In this document: piece after piece, positions 40,724-49,811 of the stretch
Layout of the letters: each line of letters starts with the position of its first letter
How positions within the stretch are numbered: position 1 is the stretch's first letter
NCBI GenBank assembly: GCA_001003605.1
Contig: LCPL01000009.1
Span: 1-57,233 of the forward strand
DNA length: 57,233 bases
Direction: 5' to 3'
Source: Parcubacteria group bacterium GW2011_GWC2_48_17
GTDB lineage: Bacteria > Patescibacteriota > Minisyncoccia > Phycocordibacterales > UBA10002
Translations under genes and position numbers: made by a program
The notes under the pieces: model-generated
What the model saw: only the letters and a program-made list of their open reading frames with translations
What the model was told of the DNA's origin: nothing
The model's database searches: none

Positions 40724-42718
40724 TTAGAGGAGGAACGGTATCAGTAGCAACGCCACAATGTTTAGGATTTTGATCATGGGATTTATTGCCGGACCTGCCG
40801 TATCTTTGTACGGGTCGCCCACAGTATCTCCCGTAATCGCCGCTTTGTGCGGGTCACCGCCTTTGCCGCCAAAGTTCCCTTTCTCAATATATTTTTTCGC
40901 GTTATCCCACGCTCCACCGCCAGAAGTCATAGAAATGGCGACAAAGAGTCCCGTGACAATACTCCCAACCAAAAGGCCTCCTAGTGCCACCGGACCAAAA
41001 AGAAATCCTACAACGATAGGCGCGAGTACGGGGATAATAGCCGGAATTATCATCTCGCGGATAGCCGCCTTAGTAACTATATCTACGGCTCGGCTATAGT
41101 CTGGCTTCGCAGTGCCATCCATGATTCCTTTAATCTCTCTAAATTGCCGTCGCACTTCTTCTACCACGGCGCTCGCGGCCTTACGAACTGATTCCATTGA
41201 AATGGCTGCAAAATAGTATGGCAGAAGTCCACCTAAGAAAAGGCCGATAATAACCATCGGGTCCCGCAGGTCAAATTTAAGCGTTTTGCCGAGTGCCTCG
41301 AATTCCTGCGTGTAGGAAGAAAAGAGCACAAGAGCGGCAAGTCCCGCCGAACCAATCGCATAGCCTTTTGTTACCGCTTTGGTTGTGTTGCCTACTGCGT
41401 CGAGTGCGTCAGTAACCTCGCGAACAGACGGCGGAAGATTTGACATTTCAGCGATACCGCCCGCGTTGTCAGTTATGGGGCCGTAGGCGTCAATCGCGAC
41501 GATGATGCCAGCCATAGAGAGCATGCTCATTGCCGCTATGGCAATGCCATAAAGACCCGCGAAATAATGCGCGAAGAGAATTCCGCCGACAATCGTAAGA
41601 AGCGGAAGCGCAGTCGCCTTCATTGACACAGCAAGTCCTTGAATGATGTTGGTGCCGTGGCCGGATTTTGAAGCGGCAGCAATGGACTGCACGGGAGAGT
41701 GCGAGGTGCCGGTGTAATACTCCGTAATCCAAACGAGAAGGGCGGTGACGAATAGCCCCACAAGCGTTGCGTAAAAGAGCGCGCTTGGCGCGTAGATTCC
41801 GTTTCCGTCCATAAGTCGTGTCGTAAGGGGATAAAAAGCGATAGCTGAAAACACTCCGGAAGCAATAAGACCTTTATACAGAGCACCCATTATATTCCCC
41901 GATTTTCCAAGTCGAACGAAGAACGTACCAATGATAGAAGCAATGATTGAAACGGCTCCAATAGCAAGCGGGTAGAGCAAAGCGCCACCAAAATCAGGAA
42001 AGATAATCGTTCCAAGAAGCATTGCCGCTACCGCGGTGACAGCATAAGTTTCAAAAAGGTCCGCCGCCATGCCAGCGCAGTCTCCCACATTGTCGCCGAC
42101 ATTATCCGCTATGACAGCGGGGTTTCGCGGATCATCTTCGGGGATGCCGACCTCTACTTTGCCGACAAGGTCGGCTCCGACATCCGCCGCTTTCGTGAAA
42201 ATCCCGCCGCCAAGACGAGCAAAAACCGATATAAGACTGGCGCCGAACGAAAGGCCGATTAGCGCTTTCACATCTCCGGTTGCTGCAAAGAACCCAGCAA
42301 CACCGAGAAGTGCTAGGCCAACGACAAGAAGCCCCGTAATCGCTCCGCCTTGAAAAGCAAGCGCGAGTGCCGGCTTCATACCGATGGAGGCGGCCTGCGC
42401 GACACGGCTGTTTGCCCGTACCGAAACATTCATGCCGATATAACCGGCAAGCGCCGACAGAATCGCTCCGATTAAGAATCCTACTGCGGTCGTTGCGTTA
42501 AACGCAAAGTAAAGAAGGGCTGCAAGCACAACCGCAATTACAGCAATCGTTTTATACTGGCGGTTAAGGTACGCTTTCGCGCCCTGCGCTATCGCGCTCG
42601 AGATTTCTTTCATACGAGCAGAGCCGCTGTCTTGCTTCAACAGACGCCACACGGTAACGCCTCCATAAAGAATGGCGAGCAATGATGAGCCGAGCGCGAA
42701 GATAATGACGGGGGACAT
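40724..42718 (-). CDS. hppA: membrane-bound proton-translocating pyrophosphatase (K+-independent type)
   Basis: 664 aa, multispanning. Couples PPi hydrolysis to ion pumping. Signature PPi-binding region [20 protein letters not shown] and [20 protein letters not shown]; further [19 protein letters not shown] near the end with [20 protein letters not shown]. At the position distinguishing K+ classes it reads [16 protein letters not shown] (Lys after the Thr pair, where K+-dependent enzymes have Ala), indicating a K+-independent H+ pump. It provides an ion gradient in an organism likely lacking respiration. Confidence 0.96.
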   Translation of the reverse strand: MSPVIIFALGSSLLAILYGGVTVWRLLKQDSGSARMKEISSAIAQGAKAYLNRQYKTIAVIAVVLAALLYFAFNATTAVGFLIGAILSALAGYIGMNVSVRANSRVAQAASIGMKPALALAFQGGAITGLLVVGLALLGVAGFFAATGDVKALIGLSFGASLISVFARLGGGIFTKAADVGADLVGKVEVGIPEDDPRNPAVIADNVGDNVGDCAGMAADLFETYAVTAVAAMLLGTIIFPDFGGALLYPLAIGAVSIIASIIGTFFVRLGKSGNIMGALYKGLIASGVFSAIAFYPLTTRLMDGNGIYAPSALFYATLVGLFVTALLVWITEYYTGTSHSPVQSIAAASKSGHGTNIIQGLAVSMKATALPLLTIVGGILFAHYFAGLYGIAIAAMSMLSMAGIIVAIDAYGPITDNAGGIAEMSNLPPSVREVTDALDAVGNTTKAVTKGYAIGSAGLAALVLFSSYTQEFEALGKTLKFDLRDPMVIIGLFLGGLLPYYFAAISMESVRKAASAVVEEVRRQFREIKGIMDGTAKPDYSRAVDIVTKAAIREMIIPAIIPVLAPIVVGFLFGPVALGGLLVGSIVTGLFVAISMTSGGGAWDNAKKYIEKGNFGGKGGDPHKAAITGDTVGDPYKDTAGPAINPMIKILNIVALLLIPFLL

Positions 42719-42732
42719 AAATTTCTAATTCA

Positions 42733-42776
42733 CCCCAGTAGTAGAATCTCGAAGACTCGCTTCACTACGGGGCAGG
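42733..42776. repeat. CCCCGTAGT-family hairpin
   Basis: CCCCAGTAGTAGAATC and facing TTCACTACGGGGCAGG, upstream of hppA. 42754-42776 repeats 30295-30317 in reverse. Confidence 0.65.
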
Positions 42777-42916
42777 CCTAATTACCTAATTTCTAATAAA
42801 ATGTCCAATGCCCAACAGAATAGCAGAGTTTGCGATTTCAGCGAGTATTGACAATATAAGTGAATTATGCTTACATGTTCTACGAACAGTCTAAACCAAC
42901 ACCGAAACAAAATACT

Positions 42917-43408
42917 ATGAGTGAAATCGATGCCCTTCGTTCTTTGAAACAGCAATGGGAAAATCACTCCAAAAACGAGGTCCGTTCTATACGGTCCGGC
43001 AAAGGAGAGCCGGTACTACTCTGCTATCTCCAAGCGGGTGCGCTTATTGCACGTCTCGCGCTCATCGTCGGGAAAAGAGGGGGGATAAGGGAGCATTTGT
43101 GTGTCGCCGACCTCGGCAATGAACGTGTCTCTGAACAGTTGATCATTCTTTCAGAACACTACGCCGCCACTATCCGGGAAGAGGCGCGGAAAGAGAGACA
43201 AACACTTTTGGATTTGAGGAAGATACGCGCGCAAATCAAGGTCGGTTCAGATCCAGTGGAAGTCTGCCAAAACGCGCTCACTGAATTCATCAGGAATCTG
43301 CAGGACGGTTATGAACTTGAAGAAGCCTTGCGGCGTTTGGCGATCAATGAAGTGAGTCCTCTCTTTGATCGAATAGTATGTGGAGGCGCTCCAGGACTCC
43401 GTCGCTAG
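42917..43408 (+). CDS. hypothetical protein
   Basis: 163 aa from the ATG at 42917 (an upstream ATG at 42860 is weaker). Not recognised. Mostly helical: SEIDALRSLKQQWENHSKNE, LLCYLQAGALIARLALIVGK, IREEARKERQTLLDLRKIRA. No TM certain; no catalytic motif. Followed by a CCCCGTAGT terminator. Confidence 0.65.
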   Translation: MSEIDALRSLKQQWENHSKNEVRSIRSGKGEPVLLCYLQAGALIARLALIVGKRGGIREHLCVADLGNERVSEQLIILSEHYAATIREEARKERQTLLDLRKIRAQIKVGSDPVEVCQNALTEFIRNLQDGYELEEALRRLAINEVSPLFDRIVCGGAPGLRR

Positions 43409-43459
43409 TTCTCCAATCATGCTTTCGGTGGGCTGGCACACAAGCCAACCCGCCCCTCG

Positions 43460-43495
43460 CCCCGTAGTGAGCCGCGCTCTACTACGGGGGTTTTT
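43460..43495 (+). terminator. CCCCGTAGT-family terminator
   Basis: CCCCGTAGT-GAGCCGCGCTCT-ACTACGGGG followed by GTTTTT and more T. Shows that at least one member of the repeat family works as a terminator. Confidence 0.8.
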
Positions 43496-43519
43496 CTTTT
43501 TTGTGGTATAGTAAAAGGC

Positions 43520-43921
43520 ATGCAAAAGATTGACTTTGAATCAAAAAAAGACGCGATTGCCGAGATTGCGAAAAAAAACAACTTGAATTTTGTTGTGCTG
43601 TTCGGCTCGCAAGCAACCGGCAGAGTGCATGAAAAAAGCGATATTGATATTGCGGTTTTAGGCTCCAAGGAAGTTGACCGAGTCAAGGTAGGCTGTGAGT
43701 TTGATGAGGTCTTTGGACGTAATGATATTGAGGTTGTCGTATTGAACAATGCGTCGCCCACCATGATGTATGTCGTTGCGAGAGACGGCAAAGTTCTCTA
43801 TGAGGATAGTGCAGGGCGATATATCTCCTGGAAATTATTTGCAATGCGGGAATGGCGAGATACCGCTTGGCTAAGAGCATTGCGCGACCGTAAATTAACA
43901 GAGTGGGCAAAGACCGCATGA
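43520..43921 (+). CDS. mntA: MntA-type nucleotidyltransferase antitoxin
   Basis: 133 aa. Minimal nucleotidyltransferase: VVLFGSQATGRVHEKSDIDI with Gly29-Ser30 and Asp41/Asp43, plus the third acidic residue in NDIEVVVLN. In MntA-HepT pairs this enzyme AMPylates the HEPN toxin and so neutralises it. A TATAGT at 43504-43509 lies 10 bp upstream of the ATG, so the mRNA may be nearly leaderless. It overlaps hepT by 4 nt. Confidence 0.93.
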   Translation: MQKIDFESKKDAIAEIAKKNNLNFVVLFGSQATGRVHEKSDIDIAVLGSKEVDRVKVGCEFDEVFGRNDIEVVVLNNASPTMMYVVARDGKVLYEDSAGRYISWKLFAMREWRDTAWLRALRDRKLTEWAKTA

Positions 43922-44352
43922 TTTTTCATTCTATGGACCCGGAACTCAAGAGAAAAATACAGCGCTTGCAAGGTTACTTTAACGACCTGTCGCCATATTT
44001 GGATATGGATACGGATGCGTTGCTCGGCAACAAGGAGAAGCTGGCTTCGATGGAACGCTTTTTCCAACTCATGGCAGATGAGGCCTTCGATACGAACAGC
44101 GCAATTGCCTATGAGTTGGGCAATGAGATACCGGAGTCTAACCGTTCCACATTCATTGTGCTTTCCGATTTGGGGGTTTTGGAAAGAAACTTTGCCGAGA
44201 AAATTGCGGGTTCTGCGGGGGTCAGAAATGCTATTATCCATGATTACGAGAAACTTCAGAAAAAGAAACTGATTGAGGACATAAAGAAGTTCGTGGAATT
44301 GTACAAAGAGTATATTAAGATTTTGATTAATCGTTTTGTGCAGGAGAAATGA
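43918..44352 (+). CDS. hepT: HepT-type HEPN toxin RNase
   Basis: 144 aa from the ATG overlapping the mntA stop (ATGA). The HEPN RNase motif is GVRNAIIHDYEKL, i.e. Arg103-x4-His108-x-Tyr110; Tyr110 is the usual AMPylation target. All-helical. The gene order antitoxin-toxin and the 4-nt overlap are typical of the family. Confidence 0.92.
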   Translation: MIFHSMDPELKRKIQRLQGYFNDLSPYLDMDTDALLGNKEKLASMERFFQLMADEAFDTNSAIAYELGNEIPESNRSTFIVLSDLGVLERNFAEKIAGSAGVRNAIIHDYEKLQKKKLIEDIKKFVELYKEYIKILINRFVQEK

Positions 44353-44380
44353 CAAAAGCGGCTGTTCCAGCCGCTTTTGT
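44352..44380. terminator. bidirectional terminator between hepT and nusA
   Basis: Perfect 13-bp arms ACAAAAGCGGCTG/CAGCCGCTTTTGT, loop TTC, between convergent genes. Confidence 0.9.
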
Positions 44381-44385
44381 GTAAA

Positions 44386-45624
44386 CTATTTTTTCTCTTC
44401 GAGTTTTTCTTCGGTGGTCGGTGGTAGGTTGTCGCTTGTGGTGAGCGGCGTCGAACCAGTGGTTGGTTCTCCTGTCGGTTCCGCCTCCGCGCTGGCGATT
44501 TCCTCCCCTTTGGTGGAACGAATATCGATTTTCCACCCAGTAAGTTTTGCCGCAAGACGGACATTTTGCCCGCCTTTGCCTATTGCAAGCGACTGCTCCT
44601 CTGCGGTAACTTCAACAATCGCTTTCTTTTCGGTTTCGTCAATCTTTACGGAAATCACTTCGGCAGGAGAGAGCGACGCTTCCACGAATCTTGCCGAGTC
44701 CGGCGACCACTCTATAATATCAATTTTTTCTCCGCCGAGTTCCGACATGACCGTGGAAACACGAACGCCACGCTGGCCTACGAGCGAACCTACAGGGTCT
44801 ATGTGCGTGTCGTTTGAAACCACCGCAATCTTGCTCCGAGAGCCAGGTTCGCGCGCGATTGCTTTTATTTCCACCGCGCCCGATGCAACTTCAGGAACCT
44901 CCTGTTTGAATAATTCGTAAATTAGCTTTGGGTGCGAGCGTGAAAGTTTGAGGAAGATGCCCTTAGGAGTCTCTTCCACGCGGTAAAGATATGCGCGAAC
45001 GCGTTCGCCCTGTCTGTAGCGTTCTCCCGGGATTTGCTCTTCATAAGGCAGAATGCCGGTCGCGCGACCCATATCTATAAAAAGATTTCCCCGCTCAATT
45101 CGTTGCACAGTCCCGCCAACAATTTCCCCCTGCCTCGCACCGTACTCCGTCATTACAGATGTCTTCTCGGCCTCCCTTATCTTTTGAATTATCACTTGTT
45201 TGGCAGTCTGCGCGGCTATGCGGCCATAATCTCCCTTACTGTCCAATGGGAATATTATTTCATCATCAAGCACCGCGTCTTTTTTAATCTTACGAGCGTC
45301 TTCGAGCATGATATGGTGCTCGGGGTTGAAATAAATGCGCTCATCCGCCGCGTCGCGCGCCCGCTCTTCCTCTTTCATTTTTTCAATCTCCGGCTCTGGA
45401 ATCACGCGCGTATCATCAACCACGATTTTAACCTGGCTGAATATCGTTCCACCGGTACTTAAGTCAAACTTGGCCCGGATAATCTGGCCTTTTTTCCCGT
45501 ACTCCTTTTTATACGCGGTGGCGAGTGCCGCCTCGATTGCTTCAAGCACCTTTTCACGCGGTATTCCGCGCTCCTCCTCTAGCTGGTCTAATACTGAGTT
45601 GATTATTTTTAGGTCAAAAAGCAT
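44386..45624 (-). CDS. nusA: transcription termination/antitermination factor NusA
   Basis: 412 aa. N-terminal RNAP-binding domain (ERGIPREKVLEAIEAALATA), S1 domain (GARQGEIVGGTVQRIERGNL), two KH domains (VSNDTHIDPVGSLVGQRGVR and EEQSLAIGKGGQNVRLAAKL). No acidic AR repeats; instead a low-complexity Thr/Glu/Pro tail (about 385-412). The usual upstream rimP is absent. Confidence 0.96.
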   Translation of the reverse strand: MLFDLKIINSVLDQLEEERGIPREKVLEAIEAALATAYKKEYGKKGQIIRAKFDLSTGGTIFSQVKIVVDDTRVIPEPEIEKMKEEERARDAADERIYFNPEHHIMLEDARKIKKDAVLDDEIIFPLDSKGDYGRIAAQTAKQVIIQKIREAEKTSVMTEYGARQGEIVGGTVQRIERGNLFIDMGRATGILPYEEQIPGERYRQGERVRAYLYRVEETPKGIFLKLSRSHPKLIYELFKQEVPEVASGAVEIKAIAREPGSRSKIAVVSNDTHIDPVGSLVGQRGVRVSTVMSELGGEKIDIIEWSPDSARFVEASLSPAEVISVKIDETEKKAIVEVTAEEQSLAIGKGGQNVRLAAKLTGWKIDIRSTKGEEIASAEAEPTGEPTTGSTPLTTSDNLPPTTEEKLEEKK

Positions 45625-45705
45625 GTATCGTGTATCGTATAACGTATAACGCAGAAAGTTCTCTCTGACGATATGCGTTTTGTGCTATACGCTTTGCGAT
45701 TTGTT
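45623..45705. repeat. short-word junction repeat, GTATAACG type
   Basis: ATCGTGTATCGTATAACGTA and facing GCGTTTTGTGCTATACGCTT upstream of nusA. Same words as at 12487 and 55670. Confidence 0.65.
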
Positions 45706-46111
45706 AATAAAAGCACCTAATCTTAATATTATTTCCCTACTGGAACGGTACACTTTTCGCATTCCGAAGACGTAACGCTCAAAGTCTTGCGGAAGCTCCA
45801 CAAAGTAGGTGATTGTACTCAATCAAGTATTCGCTTCCTCACCTCGGATCGGAAATGAAAACTCAAGGCAGTTTTCGTTTCTCTCGCTCTATGTCGCTAA
45901 TAAAAATGTCCGCCCCCGAAGGCGAACACTGAATACAGAAAGGATAGCAAAGCGGGGTGTTTCTGTCAATGCTGGGTATGCTATGGTGTGTATAAAAAGA
46001 TTTTCTATTCTTAAAACTAGTTTGGTTTTTATTGTCTCCATCTTCAATTTTGCGCTTTCGTTTTGAGATTTTTCGAGGACGGTCCACGCTGATTTCAGCA
46101 AATTATGTGTT
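45706..46111. other. intergenic region upstream of nusA
   Basis: About 400 bp without a supported gene; open frames of 70-85 codons on both strands lack recognisable features. Probably contains the nusA promoter. Confidence 0.4.
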
Positions 46112-46156
46112 TTTAGGTGCTAAACACCTCAAGTCTTGAGGTGTTTAGCACCTAAA
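46112..46156. repeat. perfect 45-nt nested palindrome
   Basis: 22-bp arms (46112-46133 and 46135-46156) around a single T. Each arm itself contains GGTG-CTAAA-CACC, so the site can form one long hairpin or two small ones. No T-tract follows. Confidence 0.9.
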
Positions 46157-46185
46157 GGTTTCCAAAATTATGAAGCTCTGAAACT

Positions 46186-46263
46186 CTACTGCCCGACCGG
46201 AATGACGCTTCCGTCCTTGGCGGCCATCGCGGCGCATTCGGGGATAATGAAATTGGAATTGTC
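46186..46263 (-). pseudogene. orphan 3' end encoding a PECAAM...IPVG tail
   Basis: Minus-strand codons ending FIIPECAAM-AAKDG-SVIPVGQ and TAG. Matches the C-terminus of the metallopeptidase at 48192 (FPECAAMQGVIPVGE). No start or body precedes it: the ATPase gene ends 29 bp upstream. Confidence 0.6.
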
Positions 46264-46291
46264 GGTTTCGCCCCTGAGACAATTCTGACGA

Positions 46292-47419
46292 CTATTTTGC
46301 CAACAAGCGCTCGAGATAATTGTTCTGATGAATAATCTCGAAAGTGGCGTCTGGGTATGCCGCCTTCCACAAAGGCGGCGCGGCGCCTTTTTCCTCCGAC
46401 CATTTGCATTCAATCGCTGACAATTGCCCGTTTGATTCCCTGACAATGTCAATTTCCTGTCCGGTGTGAGTGCGCCAGAAATAATAAGTGTCAAAGGCGC
46501 CTTCAATGGTGCTTTTCTTCAACAATTCCATAAAAATAAAATTCTCCCAAAGAGCGCCGACATCATTGCGCAAAGACAAAGGATTAAACTGGGAGATGAC
46601 GGCGTTCCTGACGCCGTTGTCAAGGAAATAGTATTTGGCTTTTTTTGATATTTCATTTCGCAGGTTGCGGCTGAAACCTCTGACTTTCTTTACGATAAAC
46701 ATTTTCTCAAGCAAATCCAAATATCTGCCGACGGTTTTGACATCCGTCTTTACGGTGACAGCAATTTCATTGAGGGACACTTCATTCCCCACTTGAAACG
46801 CTACGAGTTTAAGAACCTCTTTCAGGAGCTCGGGATACTTGACGGCTTCCAGCATCAGCACATCCTTGAAAAGATAGGATGAAACTAATTCATTTAGTAT
46901 TTTTATTTTTTTCTGGATGTCCGGCTCGTTTAACACTTCAGGATATGAACCATAGATAAGAAAATCCTCAAGATGAGTTTTGAGTTCAAAGCGACTCTCT
47001 TCCATTTCTCCTTGAGACAGAGGCAAAAGCATCAGCGTAAAGTGGCGGCCGGTCAGCGGCTCACCGAGCTTATTGGACAAATCCAACGATGATGACCCAG
47101 TGAGAATAATATTTTTTTCAGGAAAAGCGTCAATCATCATTTTGGCGCCGATGCCGATATTCGGGATGTACTGCGCTTCGTCAAGAGCGATAATGTCGTG
47201 AGGGCGGGCAAAATCAAGAATTTCTTTTCTGTATTGGGGCTTAAAGATTTCGTGCAACCGTGCGTCATCCCCGTTTGCATAATACACGCTCCCGCCGGAT
47301 TTTTCTTTGAGATACGCCTCTAACATAGTTGTCTTGCCCACTCGGCGAGGGCCATAAACAACCAAAACTCTTTTTGGCACAATCTCTTTAGAGATGTCTT
47401 GTTTTCTATGAAATTTCAT
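46292..47419 (-). CDS. AAA ATPase with DUF4143 C-terminal domain
   Basis: 375 aa. Walker A VVYGPRRVGKTTMLEAYL, Walker B IIALDEAQYIPNIG, then LTGSSSLDLSN (sensor). The C-terminal DUF4143 part has ETVKTDVKTVGRYLDLLEKM-like (NEIAVTVKTDVKTVGRYLDL), YFLDNGVRNAVI and a nuclease-like FDTYYFWRTHTGQEIDIVRE. Widespread archaeal/bacterial family of unclear role, common in accessory regions. It lies between two copies of the tail motif. Confidence 0.92.
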   Translation of the reverse strand: MKFHRKQDISKEIVPKRVLVVYGPRRVGKTTMLEAYLKEKSGGSVYYANGDDARLHEIFKPQYRKEILDFARPHDIIALDEAQYIPNIGIGAKMMIDAFPEKNIILTGSSSLDLSNKLGEPLTGRHFTLMLLPLSQGEMEESRFELKTHLEDFLIYGSYPEVLNEPDIQKKIKILNELVSSYLFKDVLMLEAVKYPELLKEVLKLVAFQVGNEVSLNEIAVTVKTDVKTVGRYLDLLEKMFIVKKVRGFSRNLRNEISKKAKYYFLDNGVRNAVISQFNPLSLRNDVGALWENFIFMELLKKSTIEGAFDTYYFWRTHTGQEIDIVRESNGQLSAIECKWSEEKGAAPPLWKAAYPDATFEIIHQNNYLERLLAK

Positions 47420-47533
47420 AGATTTTTATGGTATTCTATACCATATATTTTGTCAAATATGCGGTATGGGGATAAACCACCATAGGGGGGTAATACCGAG
47501 TTTTTTGCTTTTCTTCTGGCTAAAAAGCTATCT

Positions 47534-47590
47534 TTATTGCCCGACTGGAATGATGCCGGGCATTAAGGCGTATTCGGGGAAGTGGGACTT
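47534..47590 (-). pseudogene. orphan 3' end encoding a PEYALM...IPVG tail
   Basis: Minus-strand codons SHFPEYALMPGIIPVGQ and TAA, again matching the C-terminus of the metallopeptidase at 48192, without any upstream body. Confidence 0.6.
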
Positions 47591-47609
47591 CGCCGAGCAA
47601 TTTGACAAG

Positions 47610-47723
47610 ATGAAAGTGTTCATGGTAAAATACCATCGGTTTCAGGGATTGAACCGTGAAGAAAAGTCGGCGGTCACACATGATGTGGAAACTGTCGAGA
47701 TACAGAAAGAGAGGTTGAGATGA
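47610..47723 (+). CDS. possible small leader peptide upstream of the lipoprotein
   Basis: 37 codons (MKVFMVKYHRFQGLNREEKS...) whose TGA overlaps the lipoprotein ATG (ATGA). No homologue recognised; coding status is uncertain and based on the coupling geometry alone. Confidence 0.3.
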   Translation: MKVFMVKYHRFQGLNREEKSAVTHDVETVEIQKERLR

Positions 47724-48127
47724 AAAGATATATAGTTCTTTGGCTAATGGTGATGGGGTTTTTCGTCGGCTGCGCCACCGGAAGAAACGAGAAGGCGGAA
47801 GGGGTGGTAACGGTTGGGAAAGCTTATGCTGTCCGGAAATTGGTTCTCCCCGAGCAGAGGGCGAAACCATTTCCATTCTCTGTCAAAAAAGCGATGTATT
47901 CGCGCTTTGCCGAAAAAGACCTGGCGTCCGCAATAGTCGTCAGTGATTACCTCGAAGCGATTGCGACGACTGGTCGCCTTCCACTCCGAGTCAGAGAAGG
48001 GTTTCTAAATAAGCAGAATGGCCAGTGGTATTTGGCCGAATTGCCACCCGAAGTTCCCTACCGACAATTCTGTGCTGGGTACCCTACCGTCGGTGCCCGA
48101 GTGTATTACATTGCGAAAATGAGATGA
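47720..48127 (+). CDS. small lipoprotein
   Basis: 135 aa. Signal peptide with lipobox LVMGFFVGC-like (VMGFFVGC), Cys18 as the acylated residue. The mature domain is not recognised: KAYAVRKLVLPEQRAKPFPF, YLEAIATTGRLPLRVREGFL, QWYLAELPPEVPYRQFCAGY. A GAGAGGTTGAG ribosome-binding site precedes the ATG. It ends in a terminator. Confidence 0.8.
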   Translation: MKRYIVLWLMVMGFFVGCATGRNEKAEGVVTVGKAYAVRKLVLPEQRAKPFPFSVKKAMYSRFAEKDLASAIVVSDYLEAIATTGRLPLRVREGFLNKQNGQWYLAELPPEVPYRQFCAGYPTVGARVYYIAKMR

Positions 48128-48144
48128 CTCTCTTCATCTTGTTT

Positions 48145-48174
48145 GGGACCTCGTTCGCGAGGTCCCTTCTTTTG
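48145..48174 (+). terminator. rho-independent terminator
   Basis: GGGACCTCG-TTCG-CGAGGTCCC followed by TTCTTTTG. Confidence 0.88.
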
Positions 48175-48191
48175 TGCCGGGAGAACAGGTA

Positions 48192-49778
48192 TTACTCTCC
48201 TACAGGAATAACACCCTGCATCGCGGCGCATTCGGGGAAGTAGGAGTGGGCACTACCCCCATTTTTTATGGACTTGAGAAGATAACCGCAACTGACAACA
48301 TTAAATCTGTTATCAAATAATTCATTCATTAAACTGTTAACGCTTGGTCGATATACGGGTTTTCCATTTTCAAGTAAAGCCGAGCACCGTTGGATATTAG
48401 TTCTGCCATAAACCTTCCACCCAAATCGGTAACTTGCACCAGGGTCTATTGCGCAATTAGAGTAAAAACGAAAGTATCCTGCGGGTGCTGACTTTGCTTG
48501 AAAATATTCATCATATAAATTGGCAAATGCGTGAGCTCCTTCGTGTATAAATACTCGCACTCCCAAAGTCGGACTATCGCTAACAGAAAGCGGATATTTG
48601 TTTATAACGCTCACTGGATTCATAAAAAATCTATGACGAAATAGTGACGCAACACCGTCCGGCTTTACAAGAGACGGGGTGCGAGAATCACCTGCCTTGA
48701 AAGTCGGCATCGCTATAAATGCCCCGGTTAAAGAGGTTGGGAATCGACAACTTGACACTGAATTAACATCAGGGAAACTAGATACTGTATCTTTTAGATA
48801 CAGGGTTGAGAGACGGTCACGCCATGAAGTATCGTAATGATTCTTAAGGTCAATGAAATGGGAAAACTTCTCCTGATTTGAAGAAAACGGTTGTATCGAC
48901 GAAAAACCCGTACTATAAACTGATTGAACATCCTGCACTAATATCGTAGCCGTCAGCCCGCTACTCTGCCCTCTCACATAAAGTACTCTATGCTCTCCGC
49001 TCCCATACACCTGCGCGCAGTTGGTCATGGGCAGGGGTTGGTATTTGGGCGTGTCTTTGTTGGGCCCGATGTCGGGGCCGAGGAATTTAAGCTGCACGGG
49101 TCGGCCGGCGGCGACGCTCGCGATGTAGGGTTCAACGGTGGGAAGGAAACGGGGGTCTTGGCTGGTGGAAATCAATCCTTTGTACACCAAGTCGGAAACT
49201 TTGGCGATAGAACCGAGCGTGCGGTTATCGGGAGTGCTGAAAATGAGATAGAAGGAAACTTCGTTGCCCGATGAATCCTTGGTCGTGTAATAGACCTTCA
49301 TGGGCACGAAAGCGGGAGTGGTAGCACCGCACTTTTTGGCTTTGAACGTGACGGTAACGAGAAGGTCGCCTAAGGTGGGATTGAGTTTCTTGGAGTCGGG
49401 CGTGAACTTTTTATCGGTTTGCGTTTTGGCCACATACGCCGGAGCGTATTCAACTTTGACGCTCGCGATGTCCTTACTTCCGTAACTATGGCTCCAAGAA
49501 TCGGTATCGTTACAGTCCGGCGGCGGCCAGTTTGAGCAACTGAATTCTTTATCAAAAACATGGGAAGTATCGCAGTAGGCGCGGTAGCCGTCTTTGTCGT
49601 TGTCGGGGCAGATGGTGCAAGATTGGTCGGCATACGTTGGTCCAGGACCATGAGTTGCTAACACCGTTTGCGTCAGTGCCAACCCGGACACAATCACCAA
49701 AACAAGAAGCGCAAACAAGAGGAAACTGCGTTTTGACGGATTTCTCTTTTTCTCTTCAATTTTGTTTGCTTTCTTCAC
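48192..49778 (-). CDS. secreted M64-like zinc metallopeptidase
   Basis: 528 aa. Signal or anchor at about 17-42 (SFLLFALLVLVIVSGLALTQ). A Cys/Asp-rich segment CTICPDNDKDGYRAYCD (54-70) resembles a Ca2+-binding type-3 or MOPRN repeat. The zinc site is HEGAH at 412-416 followed by DEY at 423-425, the HExxHxxxxxxDEY pattern of M64 (IgA-peptidase-like) enzymes. The C-terminus FPECAAMQGVIPVGE is shared with two orphan 3' ends. An extracellular protease is likely; the substrate is unknown. Downstream of the Cys-rich protein gene. Confidence 0.85.
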   Translation of the reverse strand: MKKANKIEEKKRNPSKRSFLLFALLVLVIVSGLALTQTVLATHGPGPTYADQSCTICPDNDKDGYRAYCDTSHVFDKEFSCSNWPPPDCNDTDSWSHSYGSKDIASVKVEYAPAYVAKTQTDKKFTPDSKKLNPTLGDLLVTVTFKAKKCGATTPAFVPMKVYYTTKDSSGNEVSFYLIFSTPDNRTLGSIAKVSDLVYKGLISTSQDPRFLPTVEPYIASVAAGRPVQLKFLGPDIGPNKDTPKYQPLPMTNCAQVYGSGEHRVLYVRGQSSGLTATILVQDVQSVYSTGFSSIQPFSSNQEKFSHFIDLKNHYDTSWRDRLSTLYLKDTVSSFPDVNSVSSCRFPTSLTGAFIAMPTFKAGDSRTPSLVKPDGVASLFRHRFFMNPVSVINKYPLSVSDSPTLGVRVFIHEGAHAFANLYDEYFQAKSAPAGYFRFYSNCAIDPGASYRFGWKVYGRTNIQRCSALLENGKPVYRPSVNSLMNELFDNRFNVVSCGYLLKSIKNGGSAHSYFPECAAMQGVIPVGE

Positions 49779-49811
49779 CTCTTTAAGTTTTACGCTTTTC
49801 GCTTTTAGTTT

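Noticed and set aside
43508-43519. Programmed leaderless signal for mntA
   Set aside because: A -10-like TATAGT is close to the ATG but lacks a -35; too weak to list as a promoter.
45706-46087. Overlapping 70-85-codon frames on both strands
   Set aside because: Unsupported by ribosome-binding sites or recognisable sequence; probably chance frames.
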